From Rosa chinensis (taxonomy: Eukaryota; Streptophyta; Magnoliopsida; Rosales; Rosaceae): a DNA stretch of 64,000 nucleotides. Below, one piece after another: positions 11,330-22,222 of this stretch. Both the position numbers and the translations under genes were made by a program. Every line of letters begins with the position of its first letter. The stretch's first letter is position 1. The DNA lies in assembly GCF_002994745.2 (NCBI RefSeq), contig NC_037092.1, forward strand, positions 20,051,001 through 20,115,000, read 5' to 3'. The notes under the pieces are model-generated. The model saw only the letters and a program-made list of their open reading frames with translations, was not told where the DNA came from and made no database searches.

Positions 11330-11820
11330 TTTTCTTTTAATCTACACCCATTCACATAATTAAACCTTCCGTATAGGTTTTAAGTCTATAATTAACTTTT
11401 TTCTGGTTTTTTAGTTTGACTATTTTACCCTTCTGATTGAATAAGGAAAATATTCCTCAAATATAATTTTTTTTTTTGGAATTTAAATATGGCATCAATT
11501 ATAAACACAAATTAGAATTTAATACAATCAATTTATTTTCCCTGATTTAAAAACGATTAATTGCCTTAATTATTGTATATTTGCCATTTTTTAGTAGATA
11601 TGGTTGTGTAAATATTCCTATTATATGTCAACGTGATTAATTGCCTTAATTATTATATATAACTGATGCATATTTTAGGAGATATGTTTGTATAGATATT
11701 CCTTATTTAAAAAGATTAAATGCCTTAATTATTGTGTATCTCTTCATTTCAGATTTGATCTATATATTTGCTATTTTTTACTAGATGTGGTTGTGTAGAT
11801 ATTCCTATTAGATTTCGTAG
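11330..11820 (+). repeat. Dispersed AT-rich repeat, copy 1
   Basis: Begins around TTTAATCTACACCCATTCACATAA and contains three imperfect ~100 bp units built on GATTAATTGCCTTAATTATTG ... TAGATATGGTTGTGTAGATATTCC. The same sequence occurs in reverse orientation at ~60,100-60,760. No coding content was seen. It behaves as a transposable element of unknown class. Confidence 0.7.
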
Positions 11821-12018
11821 GAAAATGATCAACATTATTCCTTCCCAACCAGGTAAGCAACTCCCTGTCTTTGTTTGATAGCGTGAACGTAAATAGCTTC
11901 ACTTGCCCTTCTCTTTTCACATGCTTCCATATCATCTTGCTCTTAATTATTGACTTACCCTTATCTTTCAAAAATGCCAAGTGTTTTGAGATTTCAACAT
12001 GCTGCACATTATGTTGTC

Positions 12019-12425
12019 ATAGAGGTAGCATTAAATGTGGTATGAGTCAAATATCTATTAACAAAATAACAATGACCTACCAATCTGGATGCATCTTCAA
12101 AGCAGGGGTCCACTAATGTAGTTTGCTTCATAGAGGTAGCATTAAATGTGGTATGAGTCAAATATCTATCAACAAAATTGGAAATTATTCTATGCACCGA
12201 CGGTGTAAGTGACTTAACCCTTATAAAATAATCTCAACCCTTGATATTTATTATCAACTTTATTTTTAATAAACAAAAAGTGTATTTAATGCAATCTAAC
12301 CATTCATTTATGTTGGTGCAAGTGCACGGCGGTGCTCTGAATAATCTCTCATCAACAAAATAACAATGACCTACCAAAATCTGGATGCATCTTCAAAGCA
12401 AGGGTCCACTAATGTAGTTTGCTTT
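12019..12425. repeat. Partial tandem duplication around a MITE
   Basis: The block CATAGAGGTAGCATTAAATG ... TCAAATATCTAT occurs at ~12,019 and ~12,131. The block CAATGACCTACCAA ... CACTAATGTAGTTTGCTT occurs at ~12,070 and ~12,366. The second copy is interrupted by the 12,183-12,346 insertion. Confidence 0.75.
12183..12346. mobile_element. Small MITE
   Basis: A ~164 bp AT-rich insert with imperfect terminal inverted repeats, ATTATTCTATGCACCGACGG on the left against ATTATTCAGAGCACCGCCG read from the right. It interrupts the local duplication at 12,019-12,425, so an uninterrupted partner copy is visible alongside. The target duplication was not resolved and the superfamily is not assigned. Confidence 0.6.
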
Positions 12426-12601
12426 GGTCTTTGAGTATTGTAGTGTTCCCAGCGTTGAAGTTCTTTGTTTAGGACTAACAAGGTGAATTGTTGCTGTTTC
12501 TTATGTATAATTGGGAGGAAAACGAAGTCCATATTGCAGACATTATTGAACAAAGGTTCACAGTAAGCTTCAACTCCTGGTTTTGTTTCTCTGCCTTTCA
12601 T
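12371..12601 (-). pseudogene. Ulp1-like (C48) protease fragment
   Basis: A 76-residue reading frame on the minus strand contains VCNMDFVFLPIIHKKQQQFT followed by LLVLNKELQRWEHYNTQRPK. This resembles the core of plant Ulp1/SENP-type SUMO protease domains, where a 'D.VF.P...' strand precedes the catalytic-His region and a 'Y.DS' strand. The catalytic H-W pair is not clearly present (Q-F-T-L at that point) and the frame ends within ~60 residues. It is most likely a host or MULE-carried fragment. Part of its 3' end is duplicated at 12,019-12,130. Confidence 0.4.
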
Positions 12602-12899
12602 ATCATCCTAAGACACATGAATTCATTTCAGAGAAAAATACAAACAACCTACCTAACGAATAGATAATGTCACTAATTGTGTGATCCATTTATATCACAA
12701 TCACAATTTGAAATCAAACACAAAATCACATGCTTGTGGAGATATTGACACTAGCTTTTAATGTAGAGATTCGGCTATTCAATGTGGAGATTACGTAACC
12801 TTTAATCCAGAGGAGAGTTGTCAATTGCTGAAATCAAGGGTTGAGTAGTCGCCCATGTCTATGGGCAGCCGTTTCATGATCAACTTCCATTGCCAGCAA

Positions 12900-13117
12900 G
12901 ACTGGATTTTAATATTAATCCTATTTAATAGGCGAATGGGGACTTTGATAGTGGCAGCTTTAGTAATTCTTAACAACATTGGGTTTCATTATTTATTCTA
13001 TTTAATAGGTTTTTTTATTTTGCATAAACCTAATTAATTGATTTGGGTGTATTAAAACACTCTTATGGATGAGCTTATTCTAAAAGGGGTGTCTAAATTT
13101 GGGTGTAGAATCAAATT
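12900..13117 (+). repeat. Dispersed repeat, copy 1
   Basis: Matches the reverse complement of 44,763-44,990: shared blocks include AATCCTATTTAATAGG, GGCAGCTTTAGTAATTCTTA and GTGTATTAAAACACTCTTAT. No coding content was seen. The class is unknown. One edge reads TTTGGGTGTAGAAT, similar to the edge of the 11.3/60.7 kb repeat. Confidence 0.7.
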
Positions 13118-13134
13118 CTCCTTTTTGTTTTTGA

Positions 13135-14280
13135 GAAAAAGGGTGGTGCGGCAGCCCTCAAGCCTTGATAGCCTTAATTAAAGAAACTGTCAAATACAAG
13201 GGGGGGACATTGAACCTAAACCCCTGATTACATAAGTAGCTAGAGAACATCATGAAATACTATCCTGAGTCTCTACTAAACGCTTGTCCTCAACAAAGCA
13301 CCGACTAGCAAAGAGCGCTCTACTAGCGACTCTATTTTCTTTAGCTGCATTAACGCAATGGTGACACAACGGAAAGATAACTTAGTCTGCAACACGATTA
13401 CAGCAAAGCATAACTACCATACGCGCAGCTTTCCCATCATGATGCCACTGGAAACAAAATCCAGTGACACTTAGTTTCACACTGCTACTAGGAGGCAGCG
13501 ACCATTTACAAGTACAAGGAACTCGCCGCCTACCTAGAGCAAAACAGGCACACAAGGTGCAAAGACTGGCACACAGGCCACTACCTCGAACCAGAATACG
13601 GTTGGAGCTTATTTCCGACAAAGCAACAACAGGAAAAAAACAACCAAACAAGCAATAAAATCAGAGAAAGGCCAGGAGGTTTGAGGCCTTGGACCCAGCC
13701 CAAAACGCCGTTTGCACAGAAATCCCCGCCACCACCACCTCACCCTCAAATTCACCATGCCACCATCATTGTCGAACCTTGCCCTCGGTCGCACAGACGC
13801 CGCTGTCGCCAGATCTGGAACTCCCGTCACCGCCTGCTGCTCTATCCAACACCAAGATCCACCCGATCCCCACCGGATTTGCGACGAGATCCGGATGGAT
13901 CCAACCACCAACCACTGCTAGCGCCACCAAACTCGAATCTGCCCTAAGAAGACGCCGCAACAACACCATCCCTGCTACTGGCCAACAAACCGCCGCTTCC
14001 ACCCTACCTCTCCTGCAAACGAATTGGACATCGAACCCAACACCACAAAAACTCCACTCCGATTGAGCTTATTCCAGGAAGACCCACTCCCCAACAAGTA
14101 AAGAATAAACAAGGAAAACGAGGAGGCCGCCCCCAACCCTCAAGCCTTCGATCTAGATGCGGAGGGATCAAGATCTGGGCAAGAGTGGAGGGGGAGGGGA
14201 ACTGGTTTCTCTCTATTTTCTCTCTCTAACAAAAATGGGGGGATAGACACCCTTATTCAATTAGCATGGAGTCCTTAGCT
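13135..14280 (-). repeat. Unclassified retroelement-like segment
   Basis: A GC-richer block in AT-rich surroundings. On the minus strand it starts with a CT-rich, 5'-UTR-like stretch (GAGAGAAAATAGAGAGAAACC) and ends with a GGCTTGAGGGCTGCCGCACC segment near 13,150. A degraded related copy of the latter end lies at 14,471-14,640. Short proline-rich and serine-rich reading frames overlap on both strands and show no recognised domain. A truncated LINE or LARD is possible but unproven. Confidence 0.4.
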
Positions 14281-14427
14281 ACGGCCAGATTTGCCAACTG
14301 AAAAATTTAACTAGTGGTTCTGCTTCTCTCTCACACCTTTTTTAATTATTATTTTTTTATAATATCAATATAAGAAATCTGCCTATTGATATTAATCTTT
14401 TAATATCAATATGAATTTGATCACCCT

Positions 14428-14429
14428 TT

Positions 14430-14471
<42 letters not shown>
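14428..14471. repeat. (AT)n microsatellite
   Basis: About 22 uninterrupted AT dinucleotides directly before the degraded copy at 14,471-14,640 of the 13.1 kb repeat end. Confidence 0.95.
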
Positions 14472-14473
<2 letters not shown>

Positions 14474-14640
14474 TGCGGCTGCCCTCAAGTCTTGATTAAT
14501 GAAACTGCTAAATACAGAGGAGCGACGGTGAGACTAAACCTTTTCTTGAGAACATCTTGAAATGATATATATCAAGAGTCTATACAAATATTCATCAACT
14601 AGCAAAAAGTGCTCTAATGGCTACTCAATTTGCTTGCTTT
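14471..14640 (-). repeat. Degraded second copy of the 13.1 kb repeat end
   Basis: GTGCGGCTGCCCTCAAG, TTAATGAAACTGC and AACTAGCAAAAAGTGCTCTA line up with 13,143-13,325, with many substitutions. Confidence 0.6.
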
Positions 14641-14888
14641 TAGCACTCTTTCTATGTGAAAGAGATTGTAAGGTTTATATTCCTGTTAAGTAGATGCAAT
14701 CTTAATTTTTTACCAAATCGTAAAAGATAAAAACAATAATCACTAATCAAGTCTATATGTTTCAGTTGGGCACACTCGTCCAAAGTCAATTGGACGTAAG
14801 TTTCTTACTTCATAACTTATTAATTTATGGTTCGTAATATAAATTAATGAATTACGCAAACCCCTTAAGAGAGGTAGTTGATCGATTC

Positions 14889-15209
14889 TTAGGGCATGTT
14901 TACTTACTTGGAATGGGAGGGAATGATTACAGGGTAAAAACATTCCTGCGTTTACTAACGCATAAAGGAATCGGAATGATTTCGGGTAAAAGAATTCATG
15001 CGTTTACTAACACATGAAGGAATCGGAATGGATGTAGGTCCCACCTCTTTATCAGGAATCGATTCATGAATACTCAAGAATTCGATTACGAAGGGGAGAG
15101 ATGGGTTTAGGAATCATTCCTCCGGAATCAATACCAATTCCTTTCTTCTCCCATTCCACTTGTCTCCGATTCATGATTATTTTCCATTCCAAGTAAGTAA
15201 ACGTGTCAT
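14889..15209. mobile_element. MITE with GTTTACTTACTTGGAATGG terminal repeats
   Basis: The left end reads GGGCATGTTTACTTACTTGG. The right end, in reverse complement, reads GACACGTTTACTTACTTGG, and both continue into AATGG. The ~320 bp interior has duplicated GCGTTTACTAAC(G/A)CAT(A/G)AAGGAATCGGAATG blocks. A TTA/TAA target duplication fits a Harbinger-like origin but is not certain. Confidence 0.65.
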
Positions 15210-15455
15210 TAATATCTCAGTAATTGGCCGTAAATGGTAATCCTTCAAGTAATAATGGGCATGAGTCAAATGTCAATTTTCACTTTTAAGGGAATTAACT
15301 TTTAAATATTCTGCAGTTTTTTTTAATAGGGTTGATTTTATTTATAATCAAGGCATGAATAACAGGCTCTAACAGAACTTACATAAGAAATTTAGGGACA
15401 AACCGTGAAAATAGATGTTATAATAAATTCCGCCAAAATACATTTTATTTCCCAA

Positions 15456-15834
15456 GAGTGCGTTTGGGTAAGAAAATTATAAAACTCATAGAAATTTATA
15501 AATTTCATCAATCTAAAATGTTATTAATTGTAATTTATATTGTTTGGTTGTATTTATTTAAGATTTGCAATGTGTAATAAATTAAGAAATTTTAAAAGAA
15601 ATAAAAAATAAAATAGAAAAAAGCATCGTTTTGGAAATAAAAATTGAATACTGCAAAGGAATTCGTAAATGACACCTATTTTGGTGGAAATTAAAGTGAG
15701 GAATTTAAATAATGAATTCCTTCGTTTTTTTTTCCTATCTGATAATGCCAAACAACAGAATTGGGTTTTAGGAATTATGTAATCCTCATTTTCAATTAAA
15801 TTCCATTATTTTTTCTATCATCCAAACACACTCT
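15456..15834. mobile_element. MITE, member 1 of a palindromic pair
   Basis: Starts GAGTGCGTTTGGGT and ends ATCCAAACACACTC, an imperfect terminal inverted repeat. The interior is 75% or more AT and includes AATTCCTTCGTTTTTTTTTCC and GATAATGCCAAAC, which recur in reverse order in 15,891-16,300. Confidence 0.8.
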
Positions 15835-15890
15835 AAATGTATTCTTAAATACTTATTGTATATGGAATTAGTGGAACTTCTAGAGTGTGT

Positions 15891-16300
15891 TTGGATGAAA
15901 GAAAAAATGATGGAATTTAATTGAAAGTGAGGATTTCATAATTCTTAAAAGCCAATTCCCTCGTTTGGCATTATCAGATTGGAAATTTTAAATTTATTTG
16001 TGGAAAAAAAACGAAGGAATTTGTTATTTAAATTCCTCACTTCAATTTCCACCAAAATAAGTGTCATTTCCGAATTCCTTTGCTGTATTCAATTTTTATT
16101 TCCAAAACAAGACTTTCTTCTATTTTATCTTTTTATTTGTTTTAAACTTTCTTAATTTATTACACATTTCAAATCCTAAATAGATGCAACCAAACAATAG
16201 AATTTGCAATTAATGGAATTTTAGATTGATGGAATTAAAGATTCCATCATTTATAAATTCCTACGAATTTTTTAATTTTCTCATCCAAACGCACCCCTAA
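15891..16300. mobile_element. MITE, member 2, inverted relative to member 1
   Basis: Starts AGAGTGTGTTTGGATGAAAG and ends CATCCAAACGCACCCC. Aligning its reverse complement with 15,456-15,834 shows shared blocks along the whole length. The two copies are separated by ~57 bp and together form an ~0.84 kb palindrome. Confidence 0.8.
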
Positions 16301-16312
16301 GGAATTTAAAAG

Positions 16313-17412
16313 TCTAGGTGTATTCAATATAGACTTTCAGCAGTCCATGAAAGTCTTGAGGTATTCGATTAGGATTTTTAAAGACTTCATGAATTCCATC
16401 AAAATCTAGGGGTATTCAATTAGGACTTTTAAAAATGAATAAAAGTTCAGAGATATTCAAAATTTCATTCATACTTATGAAATTAGAAAATCAAGGATAA
16501 TCATGGACTTTGCAGTGTTAACTATACATACCAAATTTCAAAAATTTTCTTGTCACCAGAACAAAGATTTCAAAAAGTCTATCAAAGATTTTTTTTTTTT
16601 TTAAATCTATCAAAGTTTTCTCTCTACGCGCAAAGAGGTTGGTTATCTATCATGATATCATCTCCCTTTCTTGTTTCTTCTTATCTTTTCTCTAATCTTT
16701 CATGATATCAATATTTTTTTATACCCAACATGTTCATTGTAGTTGTTGAATATGTTTTTTTTTTTGTTCAATTGTGATACTTGGAACCCTAATAGCAATA
16801 AAAAATGATTTATGAAACCCTACGACTCAAATATTGTGGTGTACCCCTAAAACCTTGAATAATGTTGCTATGAAATACTAGGTTTTGTCTTATTAATTAA
16901 TTATTCTCATCTATTTGAATTTATATCATGGTTCAAGGAAAACTTAAACAATTGAATTTCGATTGATTGATCATAAATCAAGACATTGATCAATATTTTT
17001 ATGATATATGTTAATAGGTGCAAACAAAATTGATGAGAATAATTAACCATAAGCATCAAGTGATCTATATTGTATCTTTAAGTTGATTGGGAGATTAGAA
17101 ATGAGAACAAACTAGCTAGATAGAGTAATAATAATTCATTTGAGTCAAGTTCTACTAAAAGATAATTCACCATTGAAGAGATAACGAGTTATTATCTTGC
17201 TTTGCATTTGTTGTGTTTTTTATTTTTTATTTGTATTTACTAGAAAATCTATAGAAGTCATTCATAATAAAGTATATAGATTTTCAAGAATCAATAAAAA
17301 GTCTATTGCTAAAATCAATGGTTTTAAGAAATCAATAGCAGTCAATCAACTTTTTAAAGAGTCTGTGGACTTTTTAAAAAGTCTGCACAAATCCAAATAC
17401 AATACACCCCCC
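16313..17412. mobile_element. Candidate non-autonomous DNA transposon
   Basis: The left side repeats GGTATTC(A/G)ATTAGGA(C/T)TTTTAAA-like motifs (16,318, 16,360, 16,410) and begins GGTGTATTCAATATAGACTTT. The right side in reverse complement begins GGTGTATTGTATTTGGATTT with AGACTTTTTAAAAAGTCCAC. The terminal repeats are imperfect and no transposase was seen. The boundaries are tentative. Confidence 0.45.
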
Positions 17413-17623
17413 ATAATGTATATTTCCATAAAAGGTTTTCTACCTGCAACCCTAGAAAACAAATTATTTCCCTAGATATTTTTTTTTGAAGCCTTTGCAA
17501 CAGTGCCCATGACTTCCTCATTCTACCTATGCTTTTTATTTAGTCGTCTTTATTTTATTTTATTTTTTTTTGAAACGGGGTTTGGAACCCAGCCTAGCTG
17601 GGAGACTCAGCCCCACACTCAGA

Positions 17624-18105
17624 TGTGGGGGTGGTCAATTTAATTTGACCATGCAATCAAGACAATTAAAGAGAAGTAATAATGCGATTATTATTATAGT
17701 CATAAATGTGATGATTAATGTGACATTCAGTGTGGGAATCATGGCCGCCAATAAGTGGTGGTTATTGTAGGTGTGAATACGACCTTAATGGTGGCTTGCC
17801 GCTTAAGTCACTGCAAACTTGCTGTGCAAGTTTACTTGTAGCACACGCCAAAATGCACCTATAAATATACCGCTCAACATCGAGGTAATCCATCGAATTC
17901 CAATTCTCTCTACTCTACTACTAAGAAAAGTACTGACTTAGGTATCAGAGGGTTTTCTGCAGGTATCCCCCCTTCTCCTCGAGCCGACCGTCAAACTACA
18001 GGTCAACGCTCGAAGGAAGCTTCTACATCATTCTCGGTCAGCTCCCACTCTAGTCCGCATTTATTGGTGAGTCAAACTCCTCTACGGAATTTTTCGTCAC
18101 CAACA
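17624..18105 (+). repeat. 5' LTR of degenerate Tat-type gypsy element
   Basis: Starts TGTGGGGGTGGTCAAT and ends CGTCACCAACA. Two bases later a degenerate primer site, TGGTGTCGTCGGTGGGAA (18,108-18,125), follows, a decayed form of the Tat-type TGGCGCCGTCTGTGGGAA. A reverse-oriented partner LTR lies at 21,733-22,222. Confidence 0.85.
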
Positions 18106-18145
18106 AGTGGTGTCGTCGGTGGGAAACACTTATCCCTAAAAAGTG

Positions 18146-19515
18146 ATGGCGGGAGCTGCCCCTGACGGGATTCTATTTCTGTCACTGAGGACTGGCAGTG
18201 ACGAAATTCCTCCCCACCAGCTGCTGAATGGGTCCATCTCGAGCTCCATCGGTGACCTAAACTTGCCTCCAGCTGACAAGACGCAAAGGCTGAGGTAGGA
18301 ACTCGAGCAATTTTGGAAGGATAAGTGGGACTGCGAGGCTCATCGTATATGAAAACTTGAAAGGTTCCTACAACTTGACAGTGATTCGTCAGACAACGAC
18401 ACCATTGGCAATCTCCATCAAACTAACAACGTAGTCGCAAACGCAAGCGCCAACGGCTTTATTAGGGGAATCTCTGGTGAACCCCTCATCGAGGGGTAGG
18501 AGGCACGTGGAATGGGGGGCATGTGGAATCGAGGGGGTGTGAAGCCGGATTAGGCCAATCCAAATGGGAGCACAACGAATTGTGGCGCAAGAAGATGGAA
18601 AAAATGATTGATGCATGCAAGCATGTCAGCCCACGTGAGCTGGCTACGGAAATCCCTAAGGACGTCGGTAAGTCTCTGTTTACCGATTACATTTTGAATA
18701 CGACAAAACCTCGCCGGTTTACCACGCAAGTATTCCAAAAATATGACGGAACGACCGACCTAGTGGACCACATCAAGGGGTACAAACAACAGATGTCCAT
18801 CGAGACGACCGATGAGAAATTAATGTGCAAGATCTTCCCTTCCAATCTCACGGGGACAGCGTCGACATGGTTCCAAGACCTCAAACAACATTCCATACCG
18901 GATTTCAACACATTAAGCCGTGCTTTCATTTCGCAATACTTCTACAATTGCAAACAAAAGAAGGACATGGCAACTCTTTTCAGTACCAAGCAGAAGCCGG
19001 GGGAAAAGGTAGGGAAATTTTTCGAAAGGTTTAAAGCTGTAATGCACCATGTTAATTGTGATCCCCAATTTGCCGCGATCACCTTCCAAGAAGGATTTCT
19101 TTTGGGGACGCTATTATGTGAAAGTTTGCTGTGTGATCTGCCAAAGGACATGGACGACATCATTAAAAGGGTTCAGTGGGAGATCAGAATTGAAAAAGCC
19201 AAAGAAGCACGCGAAGTCCAACTCACTACCGTTGTCACCTCGAGAGAAGTTGAATGGAATAATGCAAAGAATGACATTCAGAGTGATAAAGGAGGGAAGC
19301 CTCAAGATTATTCCCTTGAAGAATGGTTTACGATTCACCCCATGACCATATACAAAAGACATAGTCATGAAGCAATATTTGAGAAGCCGCCCCCCCCACC
19401 CAACCGGAGGCTAGTGACGAGGATGAGAGAAATCGATATTGCCCGCTCCACGAGACAAGGGGGCACGGAATATATAAGTGTCAGGGAGTGCGACCAGCAA
19501 TTGTTACAACAATGA
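18146..19515 (+). pseudogene. gag: Tat-type Gag pseudogene
   Basis: An ATG at 18,146 shortly after the PBS starts a frame (MAGAAPDGILFLSLRTGSDE) that is broken by in-frame stops near 18,298, 18,351 and 18,500, and by a frameshift. From 18,523 to 19,515 a 330-codon open frame continues the Gag. It contains a Retrotrans_gag core with FPSNLTGTASTWFQDLKQHS and a helix-rich following segment, ending in a PPPPPNRR region. No protease, RT or integrase follows. This looks like the remains of a non-autonomous Tat element whose Gag is no longer translatable as one piece. Confidence 0.75.
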
Positions 19516-19767
19516 AGGTTGGTAAACTCCTTTAGTATAAAATGATATAAATTAAGGCAATCAGAGGGTTCATGGAAAAGTCCACGCGCCGAAATTCATC
19601 TCGAGTAATGGAGAAGGTACGATAATATGGTGACTTCGTTTTGATAAAAAGATGGCATAACTCGTAAAACTCAGGTAAGAAAAATAAAAGAGTTTAAGTG
19701 ATTTTTGCGCGTGTTGATATCTCATTCGAGAGATTATTGAAATTATGTATTTTGTATTTCTCGCGTG

Positions 19768-20145
19768 AATAATATCACTGGGACTGGTTCCTCGAGTAGG
19801 AAAATCCTATTAATATGTATGATTGGTTCCTCGAGTAGGACAGTTGTCTTAATGGTTCGAAACTGGTTCCTTGAGTAGGACAGTTGCCTTAATGGTTCGA
19901 AACTGGTTCCTCGAGTAGGATGGTAACATTTGATTTATAGGAGCTGGTTCCTCAAGTAGGACGGTTACCCTAATGCTTCGGGTAGGATGGCGTGCCTCAC
20001 CCTCGCTATAGGCGGGGGTGAGACGATGGACCACACCCTTACTGCAGGCGGGGGTGGGATGGCGTACCTCACCCCTTGCCGTGGGCGGGGGTGCGATGAT
20101 GGACCACACCCTCGCTGTAGGCGGGGGTGGGATGGCGTGATGGAT
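19768..20145 (+). repeat. Two adjacent minisatellites in the Tat remnant
   Basis: First block: five copies of a ~41 bp unit based on CTGGTTCCTCGAGTAGGA (19,783-19,980). Second block: four or five copies of a ~36 bp unit alternating GATGGCGT(G/A)CCTCACCC and GATGGACCACACCCT with GGCGGGGGTG (19,985-20,140). Tandem repeats between gag/pol and the 3' LTR are usual in Tat/Ogre-lineage elements. Confidence 0.9.
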
Positions 20146-20479
20146 TTTAAACTTGCAGGATGTAGAGGTTATGCAACTAGTACTACATCCGACCCCCATA
20201 GGGAATGGGGGCAATTCCATCCCCGGAAGATGTTAAGAAGAAATGCGCGGAGGGCAGACCCTCCAATACAGTTTGGTTTCAAATCCTCTAATGTATCATT
20301 TTTGTTTGAAGGGCTCTGTGCCTCGAATATTCTACCTTTGTTTTGTTTTTCTTTCTGAGCGTCTGCGAGCACAGACAAGAAACACAAGGGGGCAAATAGG
20401 GGAACGTAATACATATCCAAGCCATGGAAACGCCGGTGACAGTCATTGCGGCAGTCGTCGTCATCATCTAGGCCGACGT

Positions 20480-21240
20480 CGGGGTCGATGCTGAGGTTAT
20501 TATGAGGATGCCTATGTTGACGAAGCCGAGATTGACACCCTCATTGAGGTCGGCGCTAAGGTGAGGTTATTGAGAAAAACGCCTACGCCGTTGTCGAGGT
20601 CGACGCTAAGGTTATTGAGAAAGATGTCACTGACTTTGAGATCGACACAGACATCGAGGTCAAGGTCGGCGTTGAGGTGAGGTTATTGAGGAAAACGCCT
20701 ACACTGACGACGAGAAGCCGATGTCAAGGTCGACACTTAGGTTATTGCGAAAGACGTTGCCTACGTCAAGGTTGGCGCCGAAGTCAAGGTTAGCACCGAC
20801 GTCGAGGTCGACACCGACGTCTAGGTCGACACTGAGGTTATTGCGAAAGACGTCACCGACGTCGAGGTTGACGCCGAGGGTATAGAGAAAGACGTCGAGA
20901 TCGACACCTAAGTCGAGGAAAACGCCTACGGCGACGTCGACGTTGACGCCAAGGGCCGACGACGAGACTCCAACGTCGAGGTCGACACTGAGGTTATTGC
21001 GAAAGACGTCACTGACGTCGGGGTTGGATCCGACGTCGAGGTTGACACAGACATCTAGGTTAGCGCCGAGGTTATTGAGAAAGAAGTCACTGACGTCGAG
21101 GTTGACGCTGAGGTTATTGAGAAAAACGTCACTGACATCGAGGTTGGCGCCGACGTCAAGGTTGACACCGACGTGGAGGTTAGGGCCGAGATTATTAGAG
21201 AGACATCATCAACGTCGAGACCGGCATCCAAAAGGATCTA
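20480..21240 (+). repeat. Degenerate GTCGAGGTCGACGCC-type minisatellite
   Basis: About 760 bp of imperfect short units combining GACGTCGAGGTTGAC, GCC/ACC and GAGGTTATTGAGAAAGACGTCACT. One frame reads as acidic repeats such as DVEVDTEVIAKDVTD and another as basic TSRLTPTSRL repeats. Neither is credible as a gene, since stops interrupt both. The block is CpG-rich, unlike its surroundings. Confidence 0.85.
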
Positions 21241-21567
21241 GAAGGATACTATTGGCCATGGAATTCTTGGTCATTAGTATGACCAAGTCCCGAATCTCTC
21301 ATTAGTACTGAATCTGTTATCTCAAACAGGGCATTACAAGATAACGGAGGCCAATACTACAATTTGTATATATGGCATTTACAAATTTGTAAATTAAATA
21401 TACTTTTCCTATACATTTATCGATAAGAATTCCAACATGAAAAACAAAGATATCGTTATTATTCGGGATATACTCTACGAAGATATATGTAGTTTATCAC
21501 AGGGCTTAGGTATTATGTCCTCCCCGTTGTACTTTGTTCCTACTTTTAATAATATGTCTGGTGTTGG
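21241..21567 (+). other. 3' end region of the plus-strand Tat remnant
   Basis: AT-rich, without ORFs. The stretch CTTAGGTATTATGTCCTCCCCGTTGTACTTTGTTCC at ~21,507-21,542 looks like the 3'-end sequence typical of these elements. Instead of a direct 3' LTR it runs into an inverted LTR end at 21,568. Confidence 0.4.
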
Positions 21568-21732
21568 TGACGAAAAATTCTGTAGAAGACTTTGACTCAC
21601 CAATGAATCCGGCCGGAGTAGTCACTGGCGTTTCCATGGCTCGGTTTCACTAGCCCTTTTGGATTGGCCTAATCCGGCAATGAATTCCGCCAACACTTTT
21701 GAGGGATAAGTGTTCCCACAGACAGTGCCACT
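21568..21732 (-). repeat. LTR tip plus PBS/leader fragment (minus strand)
   Basis: 21,565-21,615 is the reverse complement of the terminal ~50 bp of the Tat LTR (TTGGTGACGAAAAATTC). 21,620-21,732 is a deleted leader: on the minus strand it has a PBS, TGGCACTGTCTGTGGGAA, then jumps to GGATTAGGCCAATCCAAA, which in the plus-strand copy lies ~430 bp further (18,547). It is therefore the remnant of a separate, internally deleted relative. Confidence 0.7.
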
Positions 21733-22222
21733 TGTTGTGACGAAAAAATTCCGTAGAGGAGTTTGACTCACCAATGAATGCAGACTAGAGTGGGAGTTGA
21801 CCGGGAATGATCTAGAAGCTTCCTTCAAGCGTTGACCTGGAGTTTGATTGTCAGCTCGAGGAGAATGGGGGTTACCTACAAAAAAACCCTCTGATGCCTA
21901 AGTCAGTACGTTTCTTAGTAGTGGATTAGAGAGAATTGGAATTCGATGGATTACCTCAATGTCGAGCAGCCTATTTATAGGTTTATTTCGGCGTGGGCTG
22001 CAAGTAAACTTGCACAGCAAGTCGCAGTGACTTGAGCGGCACACCACCATTAAGGCCATATTCACTCCTCCAATAACCGTCACTTATTGGCGATCATGAT
22101 TGCCGTACTGAATGTCGCATTTATCGCCGCATTCATAACTACATAAACTGTTGCATTTACTGCTATCATTACTTCTCTTTAATTGCCTTGATTGTAGGGT
22201 CAAATTTGTTGACCACCCCACA
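21733..22222 (-). repeat. Tat-type LTR in reverse orientation
   Basis: A 490 bp reverse-complement homologue of 17,624-18,105 (on the minus strand it starts TGTGGGGTGGTCAAC and ends CGTCACAACA). It has PBS-like sequence on its low-coordinate side and a polypurine-like AAATTTGGGGGCAT on its high-coordinate side, so it could serve as the 5' LTR of one minus-strand element and the 3' LTR of another. Confidence 0.85.

Noticed and set aside
13689..14066. 125-codon Pro/Thr-rich plus-strand ORF
   Set aside because: No domain, overlapping frames on both strands, and located in an unclassified repeat; probably not a gene.
19849..20358. Overlapping 123-codon ORFs in the 19.8-20.4 kb region
   Set aside because: They are produced by the minisatellites in the Tat remnant and have repeat-derived composition.
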